DNA from: Liberiplasma sp046541015
GTDB taxonomy: Bacteria > Bacillota_I > Bacilli_A > Izemoplasmatales > Izemoplasmataceae
Length of the DNA stretch: 64,000 bases
Direction: 5' to 3'
Assembly: GCA_046541015.1 (NCBI GenBank)
Contig: JBKHEA010000006.1
Coordinates: 1 to 64,000, forward strand
The notes under the pieces are model-generated. The model was given only the letters and a program-made list of their open reading frames with translations, searched no databases and was not told the origin of the DNA. Shown here one piece after another: positions 32,604 through 42,379 of this stretch. How positions within the stretch are numbered: position 1 is the stretch's first letter; each line of letters opens with the position of its first letter. A program made the position numbers and the translations under genes.

Positions 32604-35478
32604 AGTAACGTCGTTCAATTTCTTCAATGGTATTTTTATGTTTTTCTTCTAACGTTTTGATAACTGCTTTTTGCTTACTATTTTGACTTTGACTTGTAGA
32701 CTTTAAGTAGCGTTTATAAAGTCTTATTGCAGCATCTAATTTTTTATTGATAAGGTTAACTTTTTTATTAAGTGAGTTGATGTGAACAGCTAGATCACTT
32801 GATAAACTATTACTTAAACGACTTAGGGCAAGTGATTGTGTCTTATCGAAGTGTTCGACTTGACGTTTAATTTTTTCTAATGTTTTTTCTTTCATCGAAG
32901 TCTCATCATCTTGATCAACTTTTTCTAAAGCTGTTTTTAAGGATTCTAAGAAGACAGATGTCTTTTGATTTATAGTTTCATGGGCTTGTGTTTTTTCAAG
33001 TTTTAAAGCATTTAAAGCTTCTTGATGTTTTTGTTTTTTATCCTCAATGTCTTCAAGGATCACTGTCTCATCAGTCGTATTATCAGTAACATTTTTCAGT
33101 TCGTTTTCTAAGACTTCAATGCGTGCTTTAGGCGCGCTGATTTTTTCAAGATACTGTTCATTAACTTCTTCAAGCGCTTCATCTAAACGCATTTTAGCTT
33201 TATCGCCTGCAACAGATTCAATATAAGGTACTAAGGCTTCTTCACGTTTTTTTGTGAATAAATCTAGTTTTTCTTCGCTTTGAGTAAGTAAGTCTTTAAA
33301 TGTTTCAATTGAACGCTCTTTAATCGTAAGCGCGTCATCTTTAGCTTTTTCTGCCCGTTTTTCAGCAGCATCGATTTGTTTTTGGTAGCGAAGAATGGCT
33401 TGATCATCGTTTAAAGCTTGATCAATGGCATCGATTTTAGTTTGATAGCTTAAATTAATATGGTCTTCTTGATCTTTGAGTTTTTTACGGTCTTTTGATT
33501 CAGTAAATAAAGCCATACGGTAAGATAGTGTTTCAAGTTTTTGATCACGCTCTTTAATGAGTTCATTTTTATCATAAAGATAAATTTGTTTGGCTTGATT
33601 TAATTTAGATAGTGCATATTCTATTTCTTGTGCTTTAGTACGCTCGATATTTTCAATACGTGCCTCATATTCAGTTTCAGCAAATCGAATTTGTTGTTTA
33701 GCAAAATGAATTTGACTTTCGACCGTTGTTTTAAGCATGCTTTCATTAACACCAATACCAATATTTAAACGTTCAGCTTGCGATTTGTTTAAATCGACTT
33801 CACTTTCATATAATGATTGAATTTTGATTAGCTGAAGTTCCTTTTCTTTTTCTGCAATTTCTAATAAAGCATGTTGGTAAATCAGTTCGTTTTTTGCATC
33901 TTCTTGAGCTTTAATGCGTTTAATTTTATCGGTTAATTTATTGCTTGTATCTTCATGTAAACGTTCCTTAACGGCTTGTTCAAAGAGTAAATTAAGTCTT
34001 GTTTCTTTAAATGAATAATCAATTTCAACACTTAAATGTTCTTGCATAAATCTTTGTTGTTTTAAAGATTCAACAAGTTTTAGTTCAAGTTTTTTTACTT
34101 CTTTTTTTACAGGATCTACTAAACTTAATGTGTCTTGTTCGATTTTTACTAATGAAAGAAGTAACCCATGACTTAATCGCATGATGGTATCATAGAAGTT
34201 AAACAAGTGCTTTTTGTAATCGTTTAAGTGATGGTAGAATTGTTTGAAATCGTCGATTAACTTAAGGTTTAGTGCTTTATCATGTTCTAAACTTTTTTGA
34301 TCTTCGCGGAGTTTAAATAACGCAGTAGATTCATTGAACTTAATTTTTTCAACTTCAAGGGCTATGCGTGCTTTTAAAAGTTCTTCTTCGCGCTTAAATT
34401 CTAATTTTTTACGTTGTTTTATTAAAAGTGCGCGTTCTTTTTTTAGTTTATCTTCAGCGAGTTGTTTGACCTTTTCTTCGTATAAATTAAGATTTTGTTT
34501 TTCTAAATCATCATAACGTTTCATTAGTGTTTCTAAGGCTTTTATATCTTGTTTACGTTCTGCGACCATGATGTCAAATCGAATTTGTTTTAGATCATCT
34601 TGGAGCGATTCACGTAATTTTTGTTCATCATCAAGACGCTTTTTGTATTTTTCTTTTAAAGCACTTAAGGTTTCATGCTCTAAAGTTTTAAGCTGGGTGT
34701 CAATGGCTTCTATTTTTTCTAAATAATTGGTTTTTATTTTATCTATTTTTTGATTAATTTTTTTAACAGCACTTTGATAGAGGTCATCTATTTTTTCACT
34801 TAGAAAATCATCTTCAGCACTTTGATAAAAGAAGTGGGTATGAGAATCTTTTAAAGTAGTATAAAGCGTAATAAGTTCCTTAAATAATTCTTGAATCATA
34901 GTATCTTGCATGCTAAAAGGTTTGATTTTTGTCTGATGGATACTTTCATCATTTAAAAATCGATCATCAAGCATGTTTTTGGTACTGTAAAATAAGCGTT
35001 CAATAAGAATAATTATTAGATCATTTAAAGGTTTATAAATTGTCTTGTTAAGTGAAGACTTTTGATTGAAGTGTTTAGAAAACTCATCGATGATTTGGGT
35101 TCTTAGTTGATTTAAGTGATTTTGAATTGGGTGGTTTAAATAGTGATTCGTGCTAAAAAGACGCATGGTATTTAATGCATCGAAGACTTCATCTTTTGAT
35201 TTTAGTAAGTAGTTAAACTGTTCAATGGTAGTTTCATGGTCTTTTTGATCAATGTCTTCTTTTAAATGATCAATTTCCGCGTTTAAGATTTTTAGTTTAT
35301 CTTGAGTTTCTTGAACGCGTTTCATATGACTTTCTTTTACTTGTTGATTAGCCTCATAGACTTCTTTAATAAGTCTTTGTAAGAGTTCTGATTCTTTTTT
35401 TAAGTCTTCATCAATCAGCAAGGCTAGATCTTTATTAGCTTTTGATAAGGTAGAAAGTTCATATTTGGACTTAGCCAT
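32602..35478 (-). CDS. Giant coiled-coil protein B (about 958 aa), unknown function
   Basis: Start ATG at 35478 (MAKSKYELS) with AAAGGA upstream; an ATG at 35487 overlaps the preceding stop (ATGA). Nearly the whole chain is charged, Leu-rich heptad sequence; I see no Cys or Trp, no Walker A loop and no membrane segment. Only short non-coil breaks interrupt it, for example around residues 100-240 and 395-430 where Phe/Tyr/Leu-rich helices occur. A motif ISAPKA is shared with the upstream protein. Composition resembles SMC-like, cytoskeletal or scaffold proteins without the ATPase heads. The C terminus ends Ser/Gln/Lys-rich. No family recognised. Confidence 0.85.
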   Translation of the reverse strand: MAKSKYELSTLSKANKDLALLIDEDLKKESELLQRLIKEVYEANQQVKESHMKRVQETQDKLKILNAEIDHLKEDIDQKDHETTIEQFNYLLKSKDEVFDALNTMRLFSTNHYLNHPIQNHLNQLRTQIIDEFSKHFNQKSSLNKTIYKPLNDLIIILIERLFYSTKNMLDDRFLNDESIHQTKIKPFSMQDTMIQELFKELITLYTTLKDSHTHFFYQSAEDDFLSEKIDDLYQSAVKKINQKIDKIKTNYLEKIEAIDTQLKTLEHETLSALKEKYKKRLDDEQKLRESLQDDLKQIRFDIMVAERKQDIKALETLMKRYDDLEKQNLNLYEEKVKQLAEDKLKKERALLIKQRKKLEFKREEELLKARIALEVEKIKFNESTALFKLREDQKSLEHDKALNLKLIDDFKQFYHHLNDYKKHLFNFYDTIMRLSHGLLLSLVKIEQDTLSLVDPVKKEVKKLELKLVESLKQQRFMQEHLSVEIDYSFKETRLNLLFEQAVKERLHEDTSNKLTDKIKRIKAQEDAKNELIYQHALLEIAEKEKELQLIKIQSLYESEVDLNKSQAERLNIGIGVNESMLKTTVESQIHFAKQQIRFAETEYEARIENIERTKAQEIEYALSKLNQAKQIYLYDKNELIKERDQKLETLSYRMALFTESKDRKKLKDQEDHINLSYQTKIDAIDQALNDDQAILRYQKQIDAAEKRAEKAKDDALTIKERSIETFKDLLTQSEEKLDLFTKKREEALVPYIESVAGDKAKMRLDEALEEVNEQYLEKISAPKARIEVLENELKNVTDNTTDETVILEDIEDKKQKHQEALNALKLEKTQAHETINQKTSVFLESLKTALEKVDQDDETSMKEKTLEKIKRQVEHFDKTQSLALSRLSNSLSSDLAVHINSLNKKVNLINKKLDAAIRLYKRYLKSTSQSQNSKQKAVIKTLEEKHKNTIEEIERRY

Positions 35479-35483
35479 AAAGA

Positions 35484-38400
35484 TCATCCTTTCATGTCTT
35501 TATCAAGTAAACTATCAAGTGCATTTTCAATAAAATTATCAAAGAAATCATCATTGGTTTTTATGAGTGGATCAATGTTGTCAGTTGAGGTTTCTAAGGT
35601 TGCTAGATAGTCTTTATAGTGGATTAGTGCTTTATTTAAATCTTCTTTTAAGTGTAATAAGGCATCATTTAAAGTTTTGTTTAATGTTTCGTGATAACTA
35701 GTTTCTTGGTCATGTAAGAATACTAGTTTTTGTTTTTTGCTTGCGGCTTCTTGATTGAGTTTTCTTGTGGCTTCTTCAATAAATTGTTCAAGTCTTGGAG
35801 CGGTTGATAACATGCGTTCTTCAAAGTGTTTTAAGGCTTGATTTAAAGACTGCGTTGCTTGATCTTTTTCTTGATTTAAAGTTGTTTTTAATTGTTTGAT
35901 GGTTTCATCTATAGAGCCTTGCGCTGTATCGTAGGCATAAGAGATTTCAGTAATTTTGTCATCTAATATCATATCAAGATTTTCTGTTGAAACTTGTTGC
36001 ATATGTTTTTCATGGTTTTGTAATGCCTTAGCATCTTCTAGACGGCTTTTTAGTTTTTGTTTTTTGGCTTGGGTTTTTTCTTTAAGCGATGCAATCATGG
36101 ATTCTTTTTCTTTTTGAATTAAGTTAAGTGCTTCTTGATAGCGCGCAATCGCTTCATCCCTTTGATCTTTAAAGCGTTTTAAAAATAAATCTTTTTGGGT
36201 TTGTTTATCGATAATTTCTTTACGGAAGGCTTCAATGCGTGCATTAATTGGTTCTAAAGCCTTTTCTTTTTTAGCTTCATGAGCCTGTTTAATGGTTTCT
36301 AAAGATGTTTCATAAGCATCGTTTTTTTCTTTTAACTCTTGTTCAATTGGGGCAATGAGTTTTTGAAAATTCATTTTTTCTTGTTGTATGGCTTTTTCGT
36401 GGTTTTCTTTAGCGCGTTTAATGATTAAAGCATCAGAAAGCGTTAATTCTTTAAATAATGAAGTGATTTCTTCAGTTAATGCTAAACGGTGTTTATTGAT
36501 TTGTTCATCAAGTAGTTCAGATAATGGTTTTATAATTGAGCGAATACTTTGTAAGGTAGGCTTATTATCATCTTTAATTAAACTTTTTGCGTTTTGAATA
36601 CGACTGATTATCATTTCTACTAAATGATCTTTTGATTTATCGATTTTTTGAATGATTTTTTCATAATCGTTGTTCGCTTTATCAAGACTTGTTTGTTTTT
36701 TTCTTGGATTATCGAGGTGATCGATTTGTTTTAATGTGACATGATAAACAAACGCATGACTTTCTTTTAATAAATCAAACGTGTGGGTAATATAGTTTTT
36801 AACATCATGAATAAAAGCATCACCAACGAGCGGTAATAGATGTTTAAATGAGACTTCAGGAGATTTTAAAGCATCTTTAACTTTAGATAGTTCAGATTTT
36901 ACAAATGCAAATTGTTCATTTAATAGACGTACTTTATGGTTAGCTAAGTTGTGAATTTCTTCTTGATGTGCTTTTGGGGCTGCGATTTCTTTATCTAAGG
37001 CTTTATCAATGAATCGTAAAGCTTCTTCATGGTTTGCATGTTTTGTTTCAATGCGTTTATTAAGTGTTTTAATCGCTTCATGATGTTCTTTCTCATGAAG
37101 TTTAAGCGTTTTTTCGATTTGTTTATCTTCGTTTATACTTTGGGCTTTTAATTGATCTAACTTGATGTTTAAAGCTTGTTTTAATTGTTCAATTTCATTG
37201 GTTTGATGAAGGGTTGCCTCATCGGCTTCTTTTTCAAGTTCAATGAGTGATAGCTCGTGTTCTTTTTTTGCTGCAAGGGTTTTAATTTCGGTTTCTAAAG
37301 TGATTTTTTCTTTTTCTAAGGTGAATTTATTTTCTAAAAGGGTTAAATCACTTTCTATATGTTTTTGTTTGCTTTCATGGATTATATCAATGGTTGCTTG
37401 TTGAATGCTTAAAGGAAGTTTTTTTCTTTCGTGGTCTTGTTTTACTTTTAATAAATCAAGTTCTTTTTTGGCTTGTTTAAGTTTTAAATCGTTTAAAAAA
37501 CGCTCTTGTTTAACATGTGTTTCATGTTCTAAGGTTTTTAAAGTGCGTTGATGGTTTAAATTCGCTTTATCAATATCGTGTTTGATAGAAGCGTCTTCTT
37601 GTTCGACTTTTATTTTTTGCTTACTGGTTTCGATTTCTTTTAACGGTTCTAATGTATCTAAAAACATTGAAATTTCATCAATTTCAATACTAGTCAATAA
37701 ACGTTTTTCAGTGTATTCGATGTGGGCATTAATGCGGGATTCTTCATAGGTTTTGAAACTTTCAAGCGCACTCGTAAAAAGTGTCTTTAAAGCTTCGAAT
37801 GATTCATTTAGAGTATCTTTTTTAGTGTACGCTGTTAAATCGTTATTAAATTTTTCTATGTAATTTTCTGATACACTAAAGAGATCTTTTAGTTTGTTGT
37901 GTATCATTTTAATGGTTTCTTCATAGTGATCAATTGCTTGATCGAGTAATGCTTTTTCATGGTTTAGTAATGTTTTTAAGTAATCACTTTCTTCATCAAA
38001 AAGCGTTTCTAGTTGTTCGAATTCAAAGGTTAAAGCTTCTTTTTTAGCTTGGGCAAGTTTGGTGCGCGCTTTAATATCTTTACTTTTTTCTTTATCGTTA
38101 GAAGTTTCGTCTTGATTTTGTGTGTTGGCTTCAAGTCGCATCATTTCAAAGGTGTAATCTTGATTAATTGTATCAATGATTTTGGTGGTATGCCCTTTAA
38201 TGGATTGATCAAAATTCGATAAAGATTTACTAAACGCAATAAAAGGCGCTTCGATTAAAGCACGCGTTTTACTAATTGTTATATCGATATCTTTGATCAT
38301 GAGATTCAAAGACTTTCTTAGATTTAAGGTTTCATTTAAAAATTCTTTTCTTATTTCTTCAATCGAAGTGGTTTCTAAACTTAGTTTGTCAATATAGTTC

Positions 38401-39005
38401 TTATATAAATCATTAACTTGTTCGTCAAATGTGTGATAGGACTTAAAACCATCAGTATTTAAATTCTCTAAGAGGTCATTTAATGATTTTATGATGGTTT
38501 TAAACTTTTGTTTGGTTTCTTTTTGATTTTTATCTAAGTTCTTTTTAAATAAGCTAAGTTTGTCTTCATAAATGGATGTATTAGATAAATATTTCTTTTC
38601 AATTTCTTTAAGAGTAATCGCTTTTTCTTCATCAATGGCTTTTAAATCATCTTCTAAATAAACCATAGTTTTTTCAAAGTCTAATTTTAAGGCTTTGATC
38701 TGATCATTTAAAGTTCTTTCTAGTTTGGTAAGACTTTCTTCTTTAATTTTTAAGTCTTGTTGATGATTTTTTTCTAATAAGCCTAAATCTTTATCTAAGG
38801 AGGTTTCTAATACACTGACTTGTTGGTTTAACTTTCGTTCTATATTTTCATAATCTTTCAAACTTTTTTGGGTTAATTGATCGAGATTGTCGTTTACTTT
38901 TTCAATCGCTTTATAATGGGATTGAATCTCTTTGTTGTAGGTTTTTTCAATCTCATATCGCGCTTTATCTAAGGGTGTCTTATCTGAAAATAGTTTTTTA
39001 AGCAT
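35484..39005 (-). CDS. Giant coiled-coil protein A (1173 aa), unknown function
   Basis: First gene of the pair, with GGAGG before the ATG at 39005 and a terminal ATGA overlap with protein B. It begins MLKKLFSDKTP, a short amphipathic stretch, then runs as coiled coil with few breaks: a Tyr/Phe-rich region near 180-270, and a more globular stretch at about 710-790 (SFKHLLPLVGDAFIHDVKNY, then HAFVYHVT). No Cys, Trp, Walker motif or membrane helix seen. IAAPKA near 685 matches ISAPKA of protein B. The two may polymerise or form a heteromer; cell-shape, chromosome or envelope scaffold roles are only guesses. Confidence 0.85.
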   Translation of the reverse strand: MLKKLFSDKTPLDKARYEIEKTYNKEIQSHYKAIEKVNDNLDQLTQKSLKDYENIERKLNQQVSVLETSLDKDLGLLEKNHQQDLKIKEESLTKLERTLNDQIKALKLDFEKTMVYLEDDLKAIDEEKAITLKEIEKKYLSNTSIYEDKLSLFKKNLDKNQKETKQKFKTIIKSLNDLLENLNTDGFKSYHTFDEQVNDLYKNYIDKLSLETTSIEEIRKEFLNETLNLRKSLNLMIKDIDITISKTRALIEAPFIAFSKSLSNFDQSIKGHTTKIIDTINQDYTFEMMRLEANTQNQDETSNDKEKSKDIKARTKLAQAKKEALTFEFEQLETLFDEESDYLKTLLNHEKALLDQAIDHYEETIKMIHNKLKDLFSVSENYIEKFNNDLTAYTKKDTLNESFEALKTLFTSALESFKTYEESRINAHIEYTEKRLLTSIEIDEISMFLDTLEPLKEIETSKQKIKVEQEDASIKHDIDKANLNHQRTLKTLEHETHVKQERFLNDLKLKQAKKELDLLKVKQDHERKKLPLSIQQATIDIIHESKQKHIESDLTLLENKFTLEKEKITLETEIKTLAAKKEHELSLIELEKEADEATLHQTNEIEQLKQALNIKLDQLKAQSINEDKQIEKTLKLHEKEHHEAIKTLNKRIETKHANHEEALRFIDKALDKEIAAPKAHQEEIHNLANHKVRLLNEQFAFVKSELSKVKDALKSPEVSFKHLLPLVGDAFIHDVKNYITHTFDLLKESHAFVYHVTLKQIDHLDNPRKKQTSLDKANNDYEKIIQKIDKSKDHLVEMIISRIQNAKSLIKDDNKPTLQSIRSIIKPLSELLDEQINKHRLALTEEITSLFKELTLSDALIIKRAKENHEKAIQQEKMNFQKLIAPIEQELKEKNDAYETSLETIKQAHEAKKEKALEPINARIEAFRKEIIDKQTQKDLFLKRFKDQRDEAIARYQEALNLIQKEKESMIASLKEKTQAKKQKLKSRLEDAKALQNHEKHMQQVSTENLDMILDDKITEISYAYDTAQGSIDETIKQLKTTLNQEKDQATQSLNQALKHFEERMLSTAPRLEQFIEEATRKLNQEAASKKQKLVFLHDQETSYHETLNKTLNDALLHLKEDLNKALIHYKDYLATLETSTDNIDPLIKTNDDFFDNFIENALDSLLDKDMKG

Positions 39006-39040
39006 TATAGTCCTCCTTTACAAGAAATTACGCTAGTTAT

Positions 39041-39069
39041 ATTTTATCACAATTTAGTTATTTAGACAA
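39041..39069 (-). promoter_or_regulatory. Promoter of the coiled-coil operon
   Basis: On the minus strand, TTGTCT (39069-39064), 17-bp spacer, TAAAAT (39046-39041); faces away from the ruvB promoter. Confidence 0.7.
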
Positions 39070-39101
39070 TCAAAGAAAATCACGTAATTAAGGGTTTTTG
39101 G

Positions 39102-39129
39102 TTGTAAAAGAGGGACTTTCGTGTATAAT
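39102..39129 (+). promoter_or_regulatory. ruvB-queA promoter
   Basis: TTGTAA (39102-39107), 16-bp spacer, TATAAT (39124-39129), 19 bp before the ruvB ATG. Confidence 0.7.
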
Positions 39130-39147
39130 TTTTAGTGAGGTGTTAGT

Positions 39148-40155
39148 ATGAATGATCGTTTAGTTTCTAGTGATTTATTAAAAGAAGATATTGAAAGCTT
39201 AAGTTTACGTCCAAAAACCTTAAGTGAATATATAGGTCAAGATCATGTCAAAGAAATGATGGATATTTTTATTCGTGCCGCTAAACAGCGTAATGAATCG
39301 CTTGATCATGTCTTGTTATATGGGCCACCAGGGCTTGGAAAAACGACTTTGGCTAATATTGTCGCAAATGAAATCGGGGTTTCAATTAAAGTCACAAGTG
39401 GACCTAGTATTGAAAAAAGTGGAGATTTAGCTGTATTGCTTACTAGTTTAGAACCAGGTGATATTTTATTTATTGATGAAATTCACCGTTTACCAAAGAT
39501 TGTAGAAGAAGTCTTATATCCAGCAATGGAAGATTTTGCGATTGATTTAATCGTGGGTAAAGATGAAACATCACGTTCAATTCGTGTTGATTTGCCACCG
39601 TTTACTTTAATTGGTGCTACAACAAGATATGGCGATTTAACTGCGCCTTTAAGAGACCGTTTTGGGGTAGTCCATAAGTTAGAATATTATGACCAAGATG
39701 CTTTAGAAAAAATATGTCAAAGAACATCAAGAATTTATGAATCTAAGATTGATGAAGCATCTATTGTTGAAATCGCTAGAAGAAGTCGTGGGACACCACG
39801 TATTACCAACCGTTTATTTAGACGTATAAGAGATTTTGCAGATGTCTTAAATGATGGTTTTATTAATCTAAAAATCACTGAACTTGCCTTAAATAAACTT
39901 GGCATTGACCCTTTAGGGCTTGACCAAAAAGACTATGCTTATTTAGAAGGCTTAATTGAAAAATTTAATGGTGGACCAGTTGGGGTTGAAAGCTTAGCTT
40001 CATCAATCGCAGAAGAAGTGACAACCATTGAAGACGTTTATGAACCTTATTTACTCAAACTTGGATTTGTTAAACGTACGCCTCGTGGTCGCATGGCCAC
40101 TGATAAAGCCTATAAACACTTAAAAAAACCTATGCAAGGTGGGTTGTTTGAATGA
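39148..40155 (+). CDS. ruvB: Holliday junction helicase RuvB
   Basis: 335 aa. RPKTLSEYIGQDHVK at the N terminus, Walker A GPPGLGKTT at about 60, Walker B FIDEIHRLP, sensor GATTRYGDLTAPLRDRF, and C-terminal winged helix with RTPRGRMATDKAYKHL. ATPase motor of branch migration with RuvA. ruvA is not adjacent, unlike in many Firmicutes. Overlaps queA by ATGA. Confidence 0.97.
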   Translation: MNDRLVSSDLLKEDIESLSLRPKTLSEYIGQDHVKEMMDIFIRAAKQRNESLDHVLLYGPPGLGKTTLANIVANEIGVSIKVTSGPSIEKSGDLAVLLTSLEPGDILFIDEIHRLPKIVEEVLYPAMEDFAIDLIVGKDETSRSIRVDLPPFTLIGATTRYGDLTAPLRDRFGVVHKLEYYDQDALEKICQRTSRIYESKIDEASIVEIARRSRGTPRITNRLFRRIRDFADVLNDGFINLKITELALNKLGIDPLGLDQKDYAYLEGLIEKFNGGPVGVESLASSIAEEVTTIEDVYEPYLLKLGFVKRTPRGRMATDKAYKHLKKPMQGGLFE

Positions 40156-41189
40156 AGTTAAAAGAATTTACTTACCATCTTCCTGATGAACTGATAGCTC
40201 AAAGTCCTTTGAAAAATCGAACAGATTCTAGACTTTTAGTCGTTCATAAAACCAGTAAAAAATTGATTGATACAACCTTTATTCACTTAAAAGAATATCT
40301 TAAAAAAGGTGATGTACTGGTACTAAATGATACCGCTGTTTTACCCGCAAGACTTATTGGGATAAAAAAAGATACACAGGCAGTCATTGAGTTATTACTT
40401 TTAAGACAAGAAGCAGATGATGTTTGGGAATGCATGGTAAAAAAAGCTAAAAAAGTTAAAGTTGGTACACGCATAAGTTTTGGCAATGATGCGATTATTG
40501 CAACATGTATTGAGGAAAAAGAAGAAGGGTTAAGACGATTTAAAATGCGCTATGATGGGGTGTTTTTAGAAATACTTGATGCCTTAGGCGAAATGCCTTT
40601 ACCACCTTATATTCATGAGCGATTAGAAGAAAAAGATCGTTATCAAACGGTATACAATAAACACCTTGGTAGTGCTGCAGCGCCTACTGCAGGCTTGCAT
40701 TTTACGTTAGATTATTTAGATGCTTTAAAAGCGCAAGGCGTTCAAATAGCATTTGTGACCCTGCATGTTGGCTTAGGAACCTTTAGACCAGTTCAAGTAG
40801 AAGATGTTAAAACCCATAAAATGCATGAAGAATATTATACTGTTTCAGAAGAAACAGCCCAGCTTATTAATCAAGCAAAAAATGAAAATAGACGCGTTGT
40901 TGCGGTAGGAACGACGTCACTTAGAACGCTTGAAACAGTCGCAAATCAAGATGGCACAATCGAGCCACTAAGTGGGTTTAGTGATTTGTTTATCTATCCA
41001 GGATATAAATTTAAATGCGTTGATGCCTTGTTAACAAATTTTCATCTTCCTGAATCAACGCTACTCATGTTAGTTAGCGCCTTTAGTAGTAAAGAAATTA
41101 TCTTCCATGCTTATCAGCATGCGATTGATGAACGCTATCGCTTTTTCTCATTTGGTGATGCGATGTTTTTAACTGATCTTGATCAATAA
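40152..41189 (+). CDS. queA: tRNA preQ1 ribosyltransferase-isomerase
   Basis: 345 aa. YHLPDELIAQSPLKNRTDSRL at the N terminus (split here only by wording), VLNDTAVLPARL, GSAAAPTAGLHFT and TNFHLPESTLLMLVSAF are QueA signatures. Penultimate steps of queuosine synthesis; tgt at 46824 is the base-exchange enzyme of the same pathway. Start overlaps ruvB stop. Confidence 0.96.
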   Translation: MKLKEFTYHLPDELIAQSPLKNRTDSRLLVVHKTSKKLIDTTFIHLKEYLKKGDVLVLNDTAVLPARLIGIKKDTQAVIELLLLRQEADDVWECMVKKAKKVKVGTRISFGNDAIIATCIEEKEEGLRRFKMRYDGVFLEILDALGEMPLPPYIHERLEEKDRYQTVYNKHLGSAAAPTAGLHFTLDYLDALKAQGVQIAFVTLHVGLGTFRPVQVEDVKTHKMHEEYYTVSEETAQLINQAKNENRRVVAVGTTSLRTLETVANQDGTIEPLSGFSDLFIYPGYKFKCVDALLTNFHLPESTLLMLVSAFSSKEIIFHAYQHAIDERYRFFSFGDAMFLTDLDQ

Positions 41190-41191
41190 AA

Positions 41192-41228
41192 AAAATGGCT
41201 TTCTATAATTGGAAAGCCATTTTTATTT
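41192..41228. terminator. Bidirectional terminator after queA
   Basis: AAAATGGCTTTC (41192-41203) / GAAAGCCATTTT (41212-41223), loop TATAATTG. Confidence 0.85.
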
Positions 41229-41233
41229 TAACG

Positions 41234-41620
41234 TTATTCAATAATAATTTCTACTATATCGCCATCACCAGACTCGATATCAACAATTTTACCCATTGTG
41301 CCACTTTCAATCATGTCAATAATGGCATCAAAATCTAAATCGAGATCCATATCTTTTAACTTATCCATTTTCATGATACTCCCGCGTTTACCGCCACTTC
41401 TTAAAGCAACTTTTGCAAATTCTAGAGGAATTTGAACATTCACTTTGTCACCATCATGACTTAAAATGCGAATTTTAAACATTTTAAAGGCTTGTTTTTT
41501 ACTTATTTTTTCAGTTATGTTTTCACCTTTATCGATTGCACTAAGAAGATCAGCGCCTTCTTTTGGTGTGATGATTTTTTTCTCAATCATTTCTAATATT
41601 TTTAATTTTTCTTGGCTCAC
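41234..41620 (-). CDS. SHOCT-like/YvlB-N-type protein (third gene of cassette)
   Basis: 128 aa, GTG start at 41620 with AGGTGAT upstream. The N-terminal 28 residues (ILEMIEKKIITPKEGADLLSAI) form the two-helix SHOCT-like motif found at the start of YvlB/DUF4097 proteins. The rest has two beta-rich parts, KMFKIRILSHDGDKVNVQIP and an acidic C terminus VDIESGDGDIVEIIIE. Cytosolic. It lies 8 bp after the DUF2089 gene. Confidence 0.7.
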   Translation of the reverse strand: MSQEKLKILEMIEKKIITPKEGADLLSAIDKGENITEKISKKQAFKMFKIRILSHDGDKVNVQIPLEFAKVALRSGGKRGSIMKMDKLKDMDLDLDFDAIIDMIESGTMGKIVDIESGDGDIVEIIIE

Positions 41621-41628
41621 AATATCAC

Positions 41629-41997
41629 CTACTTAAGGAGTTTTAAAGCTTCTTCAGAAGTAATTTTACCTTCTGCAAGTTGTTTTAAAATCTCATCTTT
41701 ATCTTTTGACGTTGCCTCTTCATCATCAGTAACGGTATAGCCTAAACTAACAATGACTTCATCAAGCATTTTTTTAACGGTTGGATAAGAGATATTTAGT
41801 TCTTTTTCTAATTGTTTGATACTGCCTTTATTTTTAATGAAAAGCTCAATAAAATATAGATGGTCTTTGGATAAGTAATTAAACTTTGATAATTGAAATT
41901 GTCCACTAATTTCTGTATGGCAGTTACTGCATTCTAATTTGGTCACAAACAAATCGTGTTTACAAATCGGGCATTCACCAATTACGTGTTTTTGCAT
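41629..41997 (-). CDS. DUF2089-family Zn-ribbon/HTH regulator
   Basis: 122 aa. Zn ribbon with four cysteines (CPICKHDLFVTKLECSNC) at 9-26, then an HTH-like part IKQLEKELNISYPTVKKMLDEV and a C-terminal SHOCT-like pair of helices EILKQLAEGKITSEEALKLL. DUF2089 proteins are probable transcription regulators. It is the middle gene of a three-gene set that all carry the same two-helix motif. Confidence 0.8.
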   Translation of the reverse strand: MQKHVIGECPICKHDLFVTKLECSNCHTEISGQFQLSKFNYLSKDHLYFIELFIKNKGSIKQLEKELNISYPTVKKMLDEVIVSLGYTVTDDEEATSKDKDEILKQLAEGKITSEEALKLLK

Positions 41998-42013
41998 TGT
42001 ATCGCGCTCCTTT

Positions 42014-42379
42014 TTATTTTATGACAATGCGAATAATCGCATCCTCACTTTCTATTTTTATTTTAGTGCCACGGGCATATTTTAGTAAAGCACTTAGGTC
42101 ATCTTTAGAAAGACCTTCTATTTGATTTTTCTTAAATTGTTCATCGATTGGGGCAAATCTTAAACCAAATCGAACTAAACCAATGGGTAGTGGAATAGCA
42201 AACAATATTCTTAAAAACGCATTGAGTCGTTTTGATTCATTTGGTAATGTAATGCGCATTTTGATGAAAAACGCCCGTTTAACCCCGCGTCTGTTCATCA
42301 TAGGGGTAAGGGTGTCATACGCTTGTTGACTTGTCAAAGACCCATCATATAAGGCTTCACAAACTTCAAGGGTGTTCAT
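42014..42379 (-). CDS. SHOCT-like hypothetical protein (first gene of cassette)
   Basis: 121 aa from ATG 42379, preceded by GGAGGTGG. N-terminal motif VCEALYDGSLTSQQAYDTL matches the two-helix element of its neighbours. A middle amphipathic/hydrophobic helix (FLRILFAIPLPIGLVRFGL) may touch the membrane, and the C terminus IKIESEDAIIRIVIK resembles that of the 128-aa protein (IES.D...I.I). Family not recognised. Confidence 0.65.
   Translation of the reverse strand: MNTLEVCEALYDGSLTSQQAYDTLTPMMNRRGVKRAFFIKMRITLPNESKRLNAFLRILFAIPLPIGLVRFGLRFAPIDEQFKKNQIEGLSKDDLSALLKYARGTKIKIESEDAIIRIVIK

Noticed and set aside
32602..39005. SMC/Rad50 ATPase identity for the coiled-coil pair
   Set aside because: There is no Walker A, signature or Walker B motif at either end of either protein.
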